A DNA stretch of 64,000 bases from Acidimicrobiales bacterium (GCA_035531755.1 DATKSK010000001.1:1-64000); one strand, 5' to 3'; shown: positions 26,543-36,393, counted from the stretch's first letter. Translations and numbers: made by a program. Notes: generated by a model from the sequence alone, not told the origin.

Positions 26543-27463
26543 CTACGCGCCGGCGGTGTCGGCGGCGGCCACCACGGCGGCCCAACCCTGGCGCACGCTC
26601 GGGGACGCCGGTGCCCATCCGCTCGCCGCCACGAACCGTCGGTTGGCAACCCGTTGTGACCGGGTGAGGGCGGCGGCCTTGGCGCCGCCGAACTTCGCCA
26701 GACCTGCCGGCGCGATGCGCGGCGGCCGCACCCCCAGCGCGGTGGCGAGCGCCGCGAAGAACTCGCGACGCGTCAACGGCTCGTCGTCGCCCACGTTGTA
26801 GGTGCCCGGTGGCACCGCCAGCGCCGCCACCACCGCCGCCGCGGCGTCGTCGGTGGTGACCGACGACGTGTACCCGTCGGGCCCTGCGGCCATGGCAAGG
26901 CCTCGCTTCGCCATGGCGATCATGCCGAGCGTGCTGTCGCTGTCGGGACCGTAGAACGCGGCGAACCGAAGGACCACGCCGGTGGCGCCGGTCCCGGTCA
27001 CGCGCGCCGCGTTGGCTTCGGCCACGGTGGCCGACCGCAGGTTGGCCACCGGCTCGACGGGGGACGACTCGTCCAGCCACCGGTCGCCGCCGTCGGCGTA
27101 GAGGAAGGTGATCGACTCCTGCACGTAGCGGCCCACATCGTGGGCCAGCACGGCTTGGACGAGGTTGGCAGACACCTCGCTCCTGATCCGGTCGTTCTCG
27201 GCCCACGCCCGGGGCATGGCCATGCGGGCGGAGGCGGGGATGTGGGTGGCCATGTTGCACACCGCGTCATGGCCGACCACCGCCCGGTCGACGGCGGTAC
27301 GGTCGAACAGGTCGACCGTCACCGGGTGCGCGCCCAGGTCGCGCAGCAACGCTTGTCGTGCTGCGGAACGCGCCACCGCACTGACGTCGTGGCCGGCACC
27401 GACGAGGAGGCGAACGGCCCGGCGACCGACCACGCCGGTGGCGCCGGCGACGAACACCTTCAT
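26543..27463 (-). CDS. NAD(P)-dependent epimerase/dehydratase-like protein
   Basis: 306 residues from ATG 27463. Extended-SDR Rossmann motif VFVAGATGVVGRRAVRLLV opens the protein; GHDAVCNMATHIPA, YVQESITFLYADGG and LRFAAFYGPDSDSTLGM follow the family order. The usual catalytic YxxxK is not obvious, so it may be an atypical (NmrA- or complex-I-assembly-like) member. It is a single gene, with its end 170 bases before the CHAP gene on the same strand. Confidence 0.82.
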   Translation of the reverse strand: MKVFVAGATGVVGRRAVRLLVGAGHDVSAVARSAARQALLRDLGAHPVTVDLFDRTAVDRAVVGHDAVCNMATHIPASARMAMPRAWAENDRIRSEVSANLVQAVLAHDVGRYVQESITFLYADGGDRWLDESSPVEPVANLRSATVAEANAARVTGTGATGVVLRFAAFYGPDSDSTLGMIAMAKRGLAMAAGPDGYTSSVTTDDAAAAVVAALAVPPGTYNVGDDEPLTRREFFAALATALGVRPPRIAPAGLAKFGGAKAAALTRSQRVANRRFVAASGWAPASPSVRQGWAAVVAAADTAGA

Positions 27464-27865
27464 CGTCGCCGGCCCGACCGTCGACGTCCCCACCGTCGCC
27501 GGCGCGACGGACCCGGGCCCGACCGCCGTCGGTCACGCCATGGCCGGCCGCCGGGCTCCGGCCCCGGTGCGTGCGGCGCGATGTCGGGCACGCCCCGATG
27601 GTAGGCGGGGATGCCTCGCGGAGAGAGATCCGTCGTCGAGCACCAGCCCGTGGGTCGACGCTGCTGGGGCTCACGGAGCTCGACGGCCTCGCCCTCGAAA
27701 GATGTTGGCCCGTTGAGATTCGCCCGGCGCCTGCACGAGGCATCCCCCGACCTGTCACCACGGTGCGTCGCGGTCGGATTCGTCCTGAGCGTGAACCCGG
27801 AAAGCGCCCAGGCGTTGGGTAGCCTTGAGGTGCTCCTGCATTGGGTGAGGGTGAGGCGAGAGCGC
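27464..27865. other. Divergent intergenic region
   Basis: 402 bases between the epimerase start and the YacL-like gene. A palindromic-looking CGCC/CGGC-rich stretch occurs at the left, but no convincing operator. TAGCCT near 27821-27826 could be a -10 element for the rightward gene. No gene recognised. Confidence 0.4.
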
Positions 27866-28939
27866 GTGATATTCGTCGAGGTCTTCAGGCTTCTCTTGGT
27901 GATCGCCGGCACCATCGGCGGTCTCGCCGTGGGCAACCACGTCGGGAAGGAGACGACCGCGCCGGTGGTGGGCATCACGCTCGGCGCCCTGTTCTCCTAC
28001 CTGCTCGGCGGCGTCATCGGGCGCCTGCTCGACCGCGGGTTGCGCGGCGCGGTGGGCCAGCTCCGCTCCATGCCTGCCAGTGAGGTGTTCGCCGGGTCCG
28101 TCGTCGGCACGACCGGCCTGCTTCTCGGCCTCGTGGCCGGGCTTCCCGTGATCGCTCTCGTGCACTCGAGCATCGACTACCCGTTGGTGGCCGCCTTCGC
28201 CTGGGTGCTGTGCGTCGCGGGCATCCGCATCGGCGTCACCAAGGGTCAGGAGATCGTGCGGGCGGCCGGTATGTCGCACCTGCTCGATCGCCCCGCCGAG
28301 CCACCGCCGGGGACGGCCCTGGTCGTCGACACCTCCGCCGTGATGGACCGGTACCTCATGGTCCTGGGGCGGTCGGGGCTCCTCGCCGGCGGCATCGTGC
28401 TGCCGCGTTTCGTGCTCGACGAGGTCCGCACCTTGTCGGAGAGCCCCGACCCGGTGGCGTCGCGCCGAGCCCGGCGGGGGCTCGAATCGATCGAGGCCCT
28501 CAGGGCCGGCGGCGTGGCCGTGTGGATCAGCGACGACGAGGTCCCGCAGTTCGACGACACCGCCCACCGTGTGATCGCGCTGGCCCACCGGTTGCACGTG
28601 CGCCTCGCCACCTGCTCGGTGGAGGTGGCCGACCGGGCCGAGGCCGAGGAGGTCGACATCGTCGACTTCCGCCGGCTGGCGACGGAGCTCTCGCCCGACC
28701 ATCCCCCGGGCGAGCATCTCGTTATCGACCTCGTCAAGGAGGGCCGCCAGGCCCGCCAGGCCGTCGGCTACCTGCCCGAAGGGGACATGGTGGTGGTGAA
28801 CGACGCCGTCCATCTGGTCGGCCGGACCGACATCGAGGTGGTGGTGTCCTCGGCGCGCCAGACGACCCAGGGACTGCTCGTCTTCGCCCACCTCTTCGAT
28901 GGCGGCCCCTCGTTGGCGCGGCAGGCCGGGACCGGCTGA
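27866..28939 (+). CDS. YacL-like membrane PIN/TRAM-domain protein
   Basis: About 357 residues from GTG 27866 (IFVEVFRLLLVIAGTIGG). Four membrane helices span residues 1-130, then a PIN nuclease domain with acidic residues in LVVDTSAVMDRYL, VLDEVRTLSES and VDIVDFRRL, and a C-terminal TRAM-like domain (VGYLPEGDMVVVNDAV). This order matches YacL-type proteins of Gram-positives. Known members are membrane-bound and presumed RNases. Nearby in-frame GTG codons at 27845 and 27851 are alternative starts. The 3' end lies in an 18-bp tandem repeat that includes the stop codon. Confidence 0.85.
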   Translation: MIFVEVFRLLLVIAGTIGGLAVGNHVGKETTAPVVGITLGALFSYLLGGVIGRLLDRGLRGAVGQLRSMPASEVFAGSVVGTTGLLLGLVAGLPVIALVHSSIDYPLVAAFAWVLCVAGIRIGVTKGQEIVRAAGMSHLLDRPAEPPPGTALVVDTSAVMDRYLMVLGRSGLLAGGIVLPRFVLDEVRTLSESPDPVASRRARRGLESIEALRAGGVAVWISDDEVPQFDDTAHRVIALAHRLHVRLATCSVEVADRAEAEEVDIVDFRRLATELSPDHPPGEHLVIDLVKEGRQARQAVGYLPEGDMVVVNDAVHLVGRTDIEVVVSSARQTTQGLLVFAHLFDGGPSLARQAGTG

Positions 28940-29001
28940 CCGCCAGGGACCGGCTGACCGTCGGGGACCGGCTGACCGCCGGGGACCGGCTGACCGCCTG
29001 G
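28930..29001. repeat. 18-bp tandem repeat x4 over the yacL stop codon
   Basis: Four units of GACCGGCTGACCGCCGGG (with one to three differences each) at 28930, 28948, 28966 and 28984. The first unit supplies the YacL-like gene's TGA stop, and because 18 is a multiple of three each copy repeats a TGA in the same frame. The array ends 28 bases before the convergent pntB stop. Confidence 0.9.
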
Positions 29002-29028
29002 GGCTTGGCCGCCCCACCCGAGGCAGCC

Positions 29029-30426
29029 TCAGGCGGCCTTGACCGCCGCCACCAACTTGGACAGGGAGTCCTTGGCGTCCCCGAAGAGCATGGTGGTCTT
29101 GGGGTCGTAGAGCAGCTCGTTGTCGATGCCCGCGAACCCGGGCCGCATCGACCGCTTCAGGAAGACGATGTTCACCGCCTGGTCGGCGTTGATGATCGGC
29201 ATCCCGTAGATGGGGCTGCCCGGGGTGTTCTTCGCCGCCGGGTTGACCGTGTCGTTCGCCCCCACGACCAGTGCGACGTCGGTGGTGGCCATCTCCTGGT
29301 TGGCGTCGTCCATCTCCTCGAGCTGGTCGTACGGGACGTTCGCCTCGGCCAGGAGCACGTTCATGTGCCCCGGCATGCGGCCGGCCACCGGATGGATCGC
29401 GTAGTAGACCTCGACACCGCGCGCCGCCAGGGCGTCGGCGAGCTCGCGCGCCGTGTGCTGCGCCTGGGCCACGGCGAGCCCGTACCCGGGGATGATGGCG
29501 ACCTTGCGGGCGTAGGCGAGGAGCACGCCGATGTCGTCGGCCGTGCCGGACCGCACCGAGCGACCCTCGGCGTCGGGGCCTTCGCCCGTCGCCGTGACGA
29601 CCGAGCCGAAGGCGCTGAAGAGGATGTTGGCGAGCGAGCGCCCCATGGCCTGGCTCATCATCCGGGTGAGCAGCGTGCCCGACGCGCCGACGAGCGTCCC
29701 CGCCACGATGAGCAGCGTGCTGTTGAGGGTGAAGCCCGAGGCCGCCACGGCCAGGCCGGTGAAGGCGTTCAGCAGCGAGATGAGCACGGGGGTGTCGGCG
29801 CCGCCGATGGGCAGCACGAAGATGGCGCCCAGCACCAGCGACAGCACCAGCACCACCACGAGCACGGCCGTGCTGGCGGTCACGACCGTGACGACGAGCA
29901 GGGCGGCGATGGCGACGGCGATGGTGGCGTTGATGAGCTGCTGCGCCGGGTAGGTGATCGGCCGCCCCGTCATGAGCTCCTGCAACTTGGCGAAGGCGAT
30001 CCCGCTGCCCGCGAAGGACACGGATCCCACGAGCACCCCGAACAGGATCTCGCAGATCTTGTAGATGGCGAGCGACTTGCCCGGCACCGAGATGAACTCG
30101 GTCACCGAGACCAGCGCGGCCGCGCCACCGCCGACGCCGTTGAAGATGGCGACCATCTGGGGCATGGCCGTCATCTTCACGAGACGCGCCGCGGGGACGC
30201 CGATCACCGCGCCGATCACGATGGCCACGATGATCAGCACGAGGTTGCGCGTATGCGAGTACACGACGGGCAGGGAGAAGGTCCATGCCACCGCGACGAG
30301 CATGCCGGTGGCCCCGACGATGTTCCCCAGCCGGGCGCGCTTGGGCGAGCTGAGGCCCTTCAGGGCGAGGACGAAGCCGACGATGGCGACCAGGTAGACG
30401 AGGTCGGTGGCGGTCGCCCGGCTCAC
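29029..30426 (-). CDS. pntB: NAD(P) transhydrogenase subunit beta
   Basis: 465 residues, GTG overlapping the pntAb stop. Nine or so membrane helices, then the NADP(H)-binding domain III with GYGLAVAQAQHTARELADAL, VKVYYAIHPVAGRMPGHMNV-type sequence, and VGANDTVNPAAKNTPGSPI. The ending KTTMLFGDAKDSLSKLV is typical. Together with PntAa and PntAb it makes the proton-translocating transhydrogenase that drives NADP+ reduction by NADH at the membrane; that would feed NADPH to the many reductases and P450 systems here. Confidence 0.95.
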   Translation of the reverse strand: MSRATATDLVYLVAIVGFVLALKGLSSPKRARLGNIVGATGMLVAVAWTFSLPVVYSHTRNLVLIIVAIVIGAVIGVPAARLVKMTAMPQMVAIFNGVGGGAAALVSVTEFISVPGKSLAIYKICEILFGVLVGSVSFAGSGIAFAKLQELMTGRPITYPAQQLINATIAVAIAALLVVTVVTASTAVLVVVLVLSLVLGAIFVLPIGGADTPVLISLLNAFTGLAVAASGFTLNSTLLIVAGTLVGASGTLLTRMMSQAMGRSLANILFSAFGSVVTATGEGPDAEGRSVRSGTADDIGVLLAYARKVAIIPGYGLAVAQAQHTARELADALAARGVEVYYAIHPVAGRMPGHMNVLLAEANVPYDQLEEMDDANQEMATTDVALVVGANDTVNPAAKNTPGSPIYGMPIINADQAVNIVFLKRSMRPGFAGIDNELLYDPKTTMLFGDAKDSLSKLVAAVKAA

Positions 30427-30797
30427 GCCGCCGCCCCCTTGTCACCGGTGGCGCCGTCGGCCGTCGGTCCGGCCGGGGCCGCCTTGCGGTCGGTGGGCTT
30501 GGCCTTGAACATCTCGAGCATCCGGTCGGTCACCACGAAGCCGCCGACCACGTTCAGCGTGGCGAGGACGACGGCCAGGAACCCCAGGGTGAGCTGGGCG
30601 GCGCCGTGGGCCCCGCCCAGCACCACCATGGTGCCCACGAGGATGATGCCGTGGATGGCGTTGCTCCCCGACATCAGCGGGGTGTGCAGGATGCTCGGCA
30701 CCTTGGAGACGACCTCGTAGCCGACGAAGGCGGCGAGGACGAAGACGGTGATGAAACCCATGAGGCCTGGGCCGAAGGCGGCGATGGCGGCGATCAC
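30423..30797 (-). CDS. pntAb: NAD(P) transhydrogenase alpha subunit, membrane part (PntAb)
   Basis: About 124 residues with three membrane helices: PGLMGFITVFVLAAFVGYEV, NAIHGIILVGTMVVLGGA and LTLGFLAVVLATLNVVGG. The sequence VPSILHTPLMSGSNAIHG is the hallmark of this subunit. GTG 30797 overlaps the pntAa stop by 4 bases, and its own stop overlaps pntB's GTG. The alpha subunit is therefore split into two genes, as in Rhodospirillum and many actinobacteria. Confidence 0.93.
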   Translation of the reverse strand: MIAAIAAFGPGLMGFITVFVLAAFVGYEVVSKVPSILHTPLMSGSNAIHGIILVGTMVVLGGAHGAAQLTLGFLAVVLATLNVVGGFVVTDRMLEMFKAKPTDRKAAPAGPTADGATGDKGAAA

Positions 30798-31942
30798 GGC
30801 GCTCCCTCCTTGCCGGCGCCGGCGATCAGCTCGGCCGTCGGCTCGTGGACGACGGTGCCGGCACGCACCACGCAGCTGCCCTTCACGATCTCGTCGTCGA
30901 AGTCGGGCCGCAGCTCGCCCTCGGCCACGATCAGCGCCAGGAAGTTGGCCACGTTGCGCGAGAACAGGAAGCTGGCGTGCGTCGGCATCGCCGCGGGCGG
31001 GTTGGTGAGGCCGCACACGACCACGCCGTTGTGGTCGATGTCCTCGCCGGGCTCCGACAGCTCGCAGTTGCCGCCGCCGTCGGCGGCCATGTCGACGATG
31101 ACCGATCCTTCCGCCATCCGCTCGACCATCGCCGTGGTGACGAGGATCGGTGCCTTGCGGCCCGGCACCGCCGCTGTGGTGATCACGACGTCCGACGCCG
31201 CCACCTCGTTGCCGATGAGCTCGCGCTGGCGGGCCAGGAACTCCTCGGACTGCTCGCGGGCGTAGCCGCCCGACCCCTCCTGGGACTCGAGCTCGAGCTC
31301 GACGAAGGCGGCGCCGAGTGACTGCACCTCTTCCTTGGCGGCGGCCCGCACGTCGTAGGCGCGCACCTGGGCGCCGAGGCGCCGGGCGGTGGCGATCGCC
31401 TGCAGGCCCGCCACGCCTGCGCCGAGCACCAGCACCTTGGCGGGGGGCACGGTGCCCGCCGCCGTCATGAACATCGGGAAGAACTTGGGGAGGCGCTCCG
31501 CCGCGGCCAGGGCGGACAGGTAGCCCGACACCGTCGCCTGCGACGACAGGGCGTCCATCGACTGGGCGCGGCTGATGCGGGGGACGAGGTCGAGGCTGAA
31601 CGCGGTGGCCTTGCGCTGGACCAGTGCCCGGACCGTGTCCAACTGGGCGCCGGGCTGCAGGAAGCTCACGACCGTGGCCCCCTCGGCCAGCAGTTCGACC
31701 TCCTGCGGGGTCGGGGCCTGCACCTTGGCCACCAGGTCGGCGGCCGACAGGACCTCCCGGGCGCCGGCGCGGACGGTGGCGCCCTTGTCGACGTAGGCGC
31801 TGTCCGGGAAGTGGGCCAGGGCGCCCGCCCCCTCCTGCACGACGACCTCGACACCCGAGCCGGCCAGGCGACCGGCCACGTCGGGGATGAGGGCCACGCG
31901 CCGCTCGCCGGGTCGCGTTTCGGTGGGGACGGCGAGTTTCAC
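30794..31942 (-). CDS. pntAa: NAD(P) transhydrogenase alpha subunit, NAD-binding part (PntAa)
   Basis: 382 residues, GTG start. AlaDH/PNT N-terminal domain KLAVPTETRPGERRVALIPD; NAD-binding Rossmann motif VLVLGAGVAGLQAIATARRLG (split over about 165-190); VIVDMAADGGGNCELSEPGE and VCGLTNPPAAMPTHAS at the end are typical of PntA. First gene of the pntAa-pntAb-pntB operon, with three 4-base-overlap junctions. Confidence 0.95.
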   Translation of the reverse strand: MKLAVPTETRPGERRVALIPDVAGRLAGSGVEVVVQEGAGALAHFPDSAYVDKGATVRAGAREVLSAADLVAKVQAPTPQEVELLAEGATVVSFLQPGAQLDTVRALVQRKATAFSLDLVPRISRAQSMDALSSQATVSGYLSALAAAERLPKFFPMFMTAAGTVPPAKVLVLGAGVAGLQAIATARRLGAQVRAYDVRAAAKEEVQSLGAAFVELELESQEGSGGYAREQSEEFLARQRELIGNEVAASDVVITTAAVPGRKAPILVTTAMVERMAEGSVIVDMAADGGGNCELSEPGEDIDHNGVVVCGLTNPPAAMPTHASFLFSRNVANFLALIVAEGELRPDFDDEIVKGSCVVRAGTVVHEPTAELIAGAGKEGAP

Positions 31943-32062
31943 GGTGGGCTATCAGAGCACGCCCCGGTGCTGATCCTCCACTTCACGCCTGCAGGGAGCC
32001 CCGTCCCGGCGCCCGGCGTCCCCGGCGCCCGGCGTCCCCGGCTGGCCGTGCCCGGCGTGGCG

Positions 32063-32893
32063 TCAGCCGGATTCGGAGCGATCGGTCCCCGCCAGGGCGG
32101 TCAGGAAGGCGGGGGACTCGCCCCCCCCGTGCACCTCGAGCGCCGCCCCCGACACGTACGACGCCAGGGGGGACGCCAGGAACAGGCACGCGCCGGCGAC
32201 GTCCGCCGGGGTCCCCATGCGGCCCAGCGGGACCGTGGCCGCCACCGCGGCCAGTCCGGTCGCCCCCCCGTAGTGGTGGTCGGCCGCCTCGGTGGCCACC
32301 ATGCCCGCCACCACGCAGTTGACGCGCACCTTCGGCGCCCACTCGACGGCGAGCGTGCGCGTCAGGTTGAGCAGGCCCGCCTTGGCGGCGCCGTAGGCGG
32401 CCGTCCCCGGCGACGGGCGCAGGGCCGAGACGCTGCCGATGTTCACGATCGAGCCCCCCGAGTCCTCCTGCATGACGCGGTTGGCGGCTTGCGCGCAGAA
32501 GAACGGCGCCAGGAGGTTGAGCGCGACGACCTGGGACACAAAGCGCGCCGACGCGTCGGCGGCCGGCACGGCGGGTGACCCGCCGGCGTTGTTGACGAGC
32601 ACGTCGATGCGACCGTGGTGCTCGACCGTGGCCGCCACCACCCCGGCCGCCTGCTCCGCGTCGCGCACGTCGGCTGCCACGAACATGGCGCGGCGCCCGC
32701 CGCCGGTCGGCAGGGCGTCGGCTGGCGGTTCGGACCGGCCGCAGATGGTGACGTCCGCTCCGGCAGCGAGGAACGCCTCGGCGATGCCGCGCCCGATCCC
32801 GCGTGACCCGCCGGTCACGACCACCACCGATCCGGTGAAGTCCAGACCGCTGGTGGAGCCGGTTCCCCCGGTGCTGTCCGTTGCCTCGGTCAC
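32063..32893 (-). CDS. Short-chain dehydrogenase/reductase
   Basis: 276 residues, GTG start behind an AAGGAG ribosome-binding site. TGGSRGIG cofactor loop (about 27-34), NNAGGSP, Ser in NIGSVSALRPSP and YGAAK are in place. The N-terminal 18 residues are Gly/Ser/Thr-rich. It stands alone between pntAa and the divergent acyltransferase. It could belong with the steroid CoA genes further right, but nothing in sequence fixes the substrate. Confidence 0.88.
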   Translation of the reverse strand: MTEATDSTGGTGSTSGLDFTGSVVVVTGGSRGIGRGIAEAFLAAGADVTICGRSEPPADALPTGGGRRAMFVAADVRDAEQAAGVVAATVEHHGRIDVLVNNAGGSPAVPAADASARFVSQVVALNLLAPFFCAQAANRVMQEDSGGSIVNIGSVSALRPSPGTAAYGAAKAGLLNLTRTLAVEWAPKVRVNCVVAGMVATEAADHHYGGATGLAAVAATVPLGRMGTPADVAGACLFLASPLASYVSGAALEVHGGGESPAFLTALAGTDRSESG

Positions 32894-33079
32894 GGGCGCT
32901 CCTTGGCGACCACCGCGGCGATGGCCCGACCCGGGTGCAGAACCTAGCCAAGGAGGGCGCCGGGCCGGAGCCGGACCGGCTCGTTCCCTTGACGATCATG
33001 CAGCCCGAGGCGAGACTCACCCGCGGAGGGCGAGGGCGAGGGCGTCGGGAGGCGCTCTTCGGGGGGATCCGGAGGTGCG

Positions 33080-35374
33080 ATGAGGACGACGACGCGTCAC
33101 GCGTCACCGTTCTCGTTGCAGCACCTGCCCGCCCTCGACGGCATCCGCGGCGTCGCCGTGTTGGCGATCATCGCCGCCCACACCGTCGGCGCCATCCCCG
33201 GGGGCTTCCTCAGCGTCGACGTCTTCTTCGCGCTGTCGGGGTACCTGATCACGTCGCTGCTCGTCGCCGAGTGGCGCGGGCGCGGCACCGTCTCGCTGGC
33301 GCGCTTCTGGGGGCGCCGGGCACGGCGCCTGCTCCCCGCGCTGTTCCTGATGCTCACCGGCGTGGCCGTGGGCGCCGCGCTGTGGCCTCGCATCTTCGGC
33401 AGCCCGTCGCTGCGCGGCGACACCGTCGCCACCGTCTTGCAGGTGGCCAACTGGCACCTCATCGCCGGCCACACCGACTACTTCGCCAGGACGCCGCCGT
33501 TCTCGCCCTTGCTGCACACGTGGTCGCTCGCCATCGAGGAGCAGTTCTACCTGGTGTGGCCGCTGGTGGTGCTCGGGGTGCTCACCTTCCGCCGGCCGCG
33601 GTGGCTCGGGCGCCGCCGCGCGCCGGTCGGCGGTACCGGCTCCGGTGCCACGCGTGCCGCGGTCGCCGGGCGCGAGCCGGTGTGGCTCGCCGCCGCCGGC
33701 CCTGACGAAACTCGCCCCGACGCAACGATCTCCGACGCAACGATCCCCGACGCCGACCGCCGCCGGCGCCTGACCGTGCTCTTCGCCGTGGCCGCCGGCG
33801 GTGCTGTCGCCTCGGCGGCGTGGATGGCCGTGCTCACGCGCACCGGCGCCGACACGACGCGCAGCTACTACGCCAGCGACACCCGCGCCCAGGCGATCCT
33901 CGTCGGGGCCGCCCTCGCCGTCGCCGGCGTGCTGTGGGGGCCGGCCACCTCGCGGTCGGCGAGAGCGGCGCTGCGGGCCGCGGGGGTGGCCGGGGTGGCC
34001 GGCACGGCGCTGTTGTGGGCTCTGGTCCCGCAGGACTCCCTGTGGGCGTTCCGTGGCGGGTTCTTCGTGGCCGCGCTGTGCACCGCGGGGGTCATCGCCG
34101 CTGTCGCCGGGCTCCCGGGCACGCCCGTCGGCGCCGTGCTGGCATGGGGCCCGCTGCGCTACGTGGGCCGCATCTCCTACGGCATGTACCTCTGGTACTT
34201 CCCGCTGCTGTTGGTCCTGACCCCGCAGCGCGTGCACGCGTCGGGGGCGGCGCTGCTCGCCCTGCGCGTCGTCGTCATCGTGGCGGTCGCCACCGCCTCC
34301 GCGTACCTGGTGGAGCTGCCCATCCGGCGCGGCCGGCTCCCGGTGTGGTGGGCGCCGCTGGCGATGCCCACGGCGGCCGGCCTGGCCGTCCTGTCGACCT
34401 TCCTGGCCACGGTGGAGGTCACCGGGGTCGCGGCCGCCTCGGCGCGGTCCCACGGCGCCGAGCCGACGGCCGCGGCGCTGGCCGCCCCCGTCCGTGCCCA
34501 GCCCGTCAAGGTCCTCGTCGTGGGCGACTCCATGGCCGGCACCCTCGGTGTGGGGCTCGGCCGGGTGATGGCGGACTACGGGGTGGTGGCCGTGAACGAG
34601 GGGAGCCCGGGGTGCTCGGTGTCGATGGACGGGCAGGTCCGGGTGCTGTGGTTCACCGGTCCCCCCGGCGCGCCGTGCCAGGACGGTGACCCCGGGGCGC
34701 TCCTGGCCCAGTGGAAGGCGTGGGTCGACCAGTTCAATCCCGACGTCGTCGTGTACCTGGCCCGCAGCGACCTCCTCGACCAGCAGGAGGGTTCCACCTG
34801 GACGCACCTCGGCGACGCCGCCTTCGACGCCCACGTGGCCGACCGCTTCCGCCAGGCGGTCGCCGTGCTCGGCTCGCGCGGGGCCCACGTCGTCCTGCTC
34901 ACCACTCCCGTGTACGACACCGGGCTCCAGCCGAGCGGTGCGCCCTGGCCCGAGGACGATCCCGGGCGGGTGCTCGTCGACAACCAGATCATCCGATCCG
35001 TCGCCACGGCGGGCGTCGCCACGGACGCCGTCGCCGGGCAGGCCGTCGCCAAGCGGGGCGTCGCGACGGCCTCCCGCGCCGGCGGTGCCGGCGGTGCCGA
35101 CACCGCCGGAGGGGGGGTGACGGTATTCGACGTCGGCTCGTGGCTCTCGCCCGGCGGCAAGTACGCGACGACGGTCGACGGGGTGCGGACGCGCTGTGAC
35201 GACGGCGTGCACCTCACGGTGGCCGGGGGGGAGTGGGTGGCGAGGCGCATCCTCCCCGAGGTCGCCCTGCTGGGCCGCCCGCACCAGGCGGCGTCACCGT
35301 CCGGGTCGTGGTCGGGCGACATCGCCCTCACCCCGCCGTCGTGGTACGCCGAGCTGCCCTGCGCCGTGGGCTGA
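33080..35374 (+). CDS. OatA-like acyltransferase-3 / SGNH fusion protein
   Basis: 764 residues, ATG behind GGAGG. N-terminal acyltransferase-3 membrane domain: LPALDGIRGVAVLAIIAAHT (His about 33) and LLHTWSLAIEEQFYLVWPLV. About ten helices are interrupted near residue 180-240 by a charged loop with DATISDATIPDAD, an in-frame short repeat. The C-terminal SGNH hydrolase-like domain has VLVVGDSMAGTLG and DGVHLTVAGGEW (catalytic Ser, Asp/His). Such proteins O-acetylate peptidoglycan or surface glycans, with acyl transfer from inside to outside. Confidence 0.92.
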   Translation: MRTTTRHASPFSLQHLPALDGIRGVAVLAIIAAHTVGAIPGGFLSVDVFFALSGYLITSLLVAEWRGRGTVSLARFWGRRARRLLPALFLMLTGVAVGAALWPRIFGSPSLRGDTVATVLQVANWHLIAGHTDYFARTPPFSPLLHTWSLAIEEQFYLVWPLVVLGVLTFRRPRWLGRRRAPVGGTGSGATRAAVAGREPVWLAAAGPDETRPDATISDATIPDADRRRRLTVLFAVAAGGAVASAAWMAVLTRTGADTTRSYYASDTRAQAILVGAALAVAGVLWGPATSRSARAALRAAGVAGVAGTALLWALVPQDSLWAFRGGFFVAALCTAGVIAAVAGLPGTPVGAVLAWGPLRYVGRISYGMYLWYFPLLLVLTPQRVHASGAALLALRVVVIVAVATASAYLVELPIRRGRLPVWWAPLAMPTAAGLAVLSTFLATVEVTGVAAASARSHGAEPTAAALAAPVRAQPVKVLVVGDSMAGTLGVGLGRVMADYGVVAVNEGSPGCSVSMDGQVRVLWFTGPPGAPCQDGDPGALLAQWKAWVDQFNPDVVVYLARSDLLDQQEGSTWTHLGDAAFDAHVADRFRQAVAVLGSRGAHVVLLTTPVYDTGLQPSGAPWPEDDPGRVLVDNQIIRSVATAGVATDAVAGQAVAKRGVATASRAGGAGGADTAGGGVTVFDVGSWLSPGGKYATTVDGVRTRCDDGVHLTVAGGEWVARRILPEVALLGRPHQAASPSGSWSGDIALTPPSWYAELPCAVG

Positions 35375-35589
35375 CCCCGACGGGCCGACGACGACGGGCC
35401 GATCCGCTCGTGCCCACCCGCGCCGGCCGACCCCTCGCCCCACGGACGCGCACGCTCCGGTCGGCGTCGGCGGGCGGGCGGTTCGCACCGCTCGGCGGCG
35501 ACCGAATACCCTGCTCCGGCAGTACGGGCGTGCACCCTGCCCGTCGCCGGGTCCCGCCGGGGCCGCGGCCCGTCGATCCGGAGACGTCC

Positions 35590-36348
35590 ATGGGCATCGA
35601 GACACACCAGCGCACGCCGGGCACGGCCGAGGTGGTCTTGGACGTGCCTCCGGTGAACGCCCTCGACGTGGCGTCGTGGTTCGCCTTCGCCGACGCCGTG
35701 CTGGCCGCGGGGAGCGATCCGTCGGTGCGGGTGGTCGTGGTGCGCGCCGAGGGCCGCGGGTTCTGCGCCGGGGTCGACATCAAGGAGATCCAGGCCAAGG
35801 GGGACGAAGCCCTGGTCGGCGTGAACCGGGGCTGCGCGGCCGCCTTCGCGGCGGTCTACGACTGCGAGGTCCCCGTCATCGCCGCCGTCCACGGCTTCTG
35901 CCTGGGCGGCGGCGTGGGCATCGCCGGCAACGCCGACATCGTGGTGGCTTCCGACGACGCCACCTTCGGCCTGCCCGAGGTCGACCGCGGCGCGCTGGGG
36001 GCGGCCACCCACCTCGCCCGGCTCGTGCCCCAGCACCGGATGCGCTCCATGGTGTACACCGCCGAGCCGGCGACGGCGGCCGAGCTGCACCACTACGGGT
36101 CCGTGCTGCGGGTGGTGCCCCGCGACCAGCTCGTCGACGCCGCCTACGAGGTGGCGGCGTCCATCGCCACCAAGAGCCCGACGATCATCCGCCGGGCCAA
36201 GGAGTCGCTCAACGGCATCGACCCCGTGGACGTGAAGCGCAGCTACCGCTACGAGCAGGGGTTCACCTACGAGCTGCACGTCCGGGGCGTGGCCGACGAG
36301 CAACGCCAGGCGTTCGTCGACAAGCGCGATGCCGACACCTCGTCATGA
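35590..36348 (+). CDS. echA20: EchA20-like enoyl-CoA hydratase/isomerase family ring-D hydrolase
   Basis: 252 residues, ATG 35590 (MGIETHQRTPG). Crotonase fold with oxyanion-hole regions RAEGRGFCAGVDIKEIQ and HGFCLGGGVGIAGN. It follows mycobacterial EchA20 closely through DATFGLPEVDRGALGAATHL and SYRYEQGFTYEL. In Mycobacterium tuberculosis EchA20 hydrolytically opens steroid ring D of a bicyclic CoA intermediate. First of the echA20-ipdA-ipdB-ipdC cluster. Identification is from remembered family sequence. Confidence 0.92.
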   Translation: MGIETHQRTPGTAEVVLDVPPVNALDVASWFAFADAVLAAGSDPSVRVVVVRAEGRGFCAGVDIKEIQAKGDEALVGVNRGCAAAFAAVYDCEVPVIAAVHGFCLGGGVGIAGNADIVVASDDATFGLPEVDRGALGAATHLARLVPQHRMRSMVYTAEPATAAELHHYGSVLRVVPRDQLVDAAYEVAASIATKSPTIIRRAKESLNGIDPVDVKRSYRYEQGFTYELHVRGVADEQRQAFVDKRDADTSS

Positions 36349-36393
36349 CCGGCGGTCTCCGGTGACGGGCCCACGCCCGGCGCGGGGAACGAC

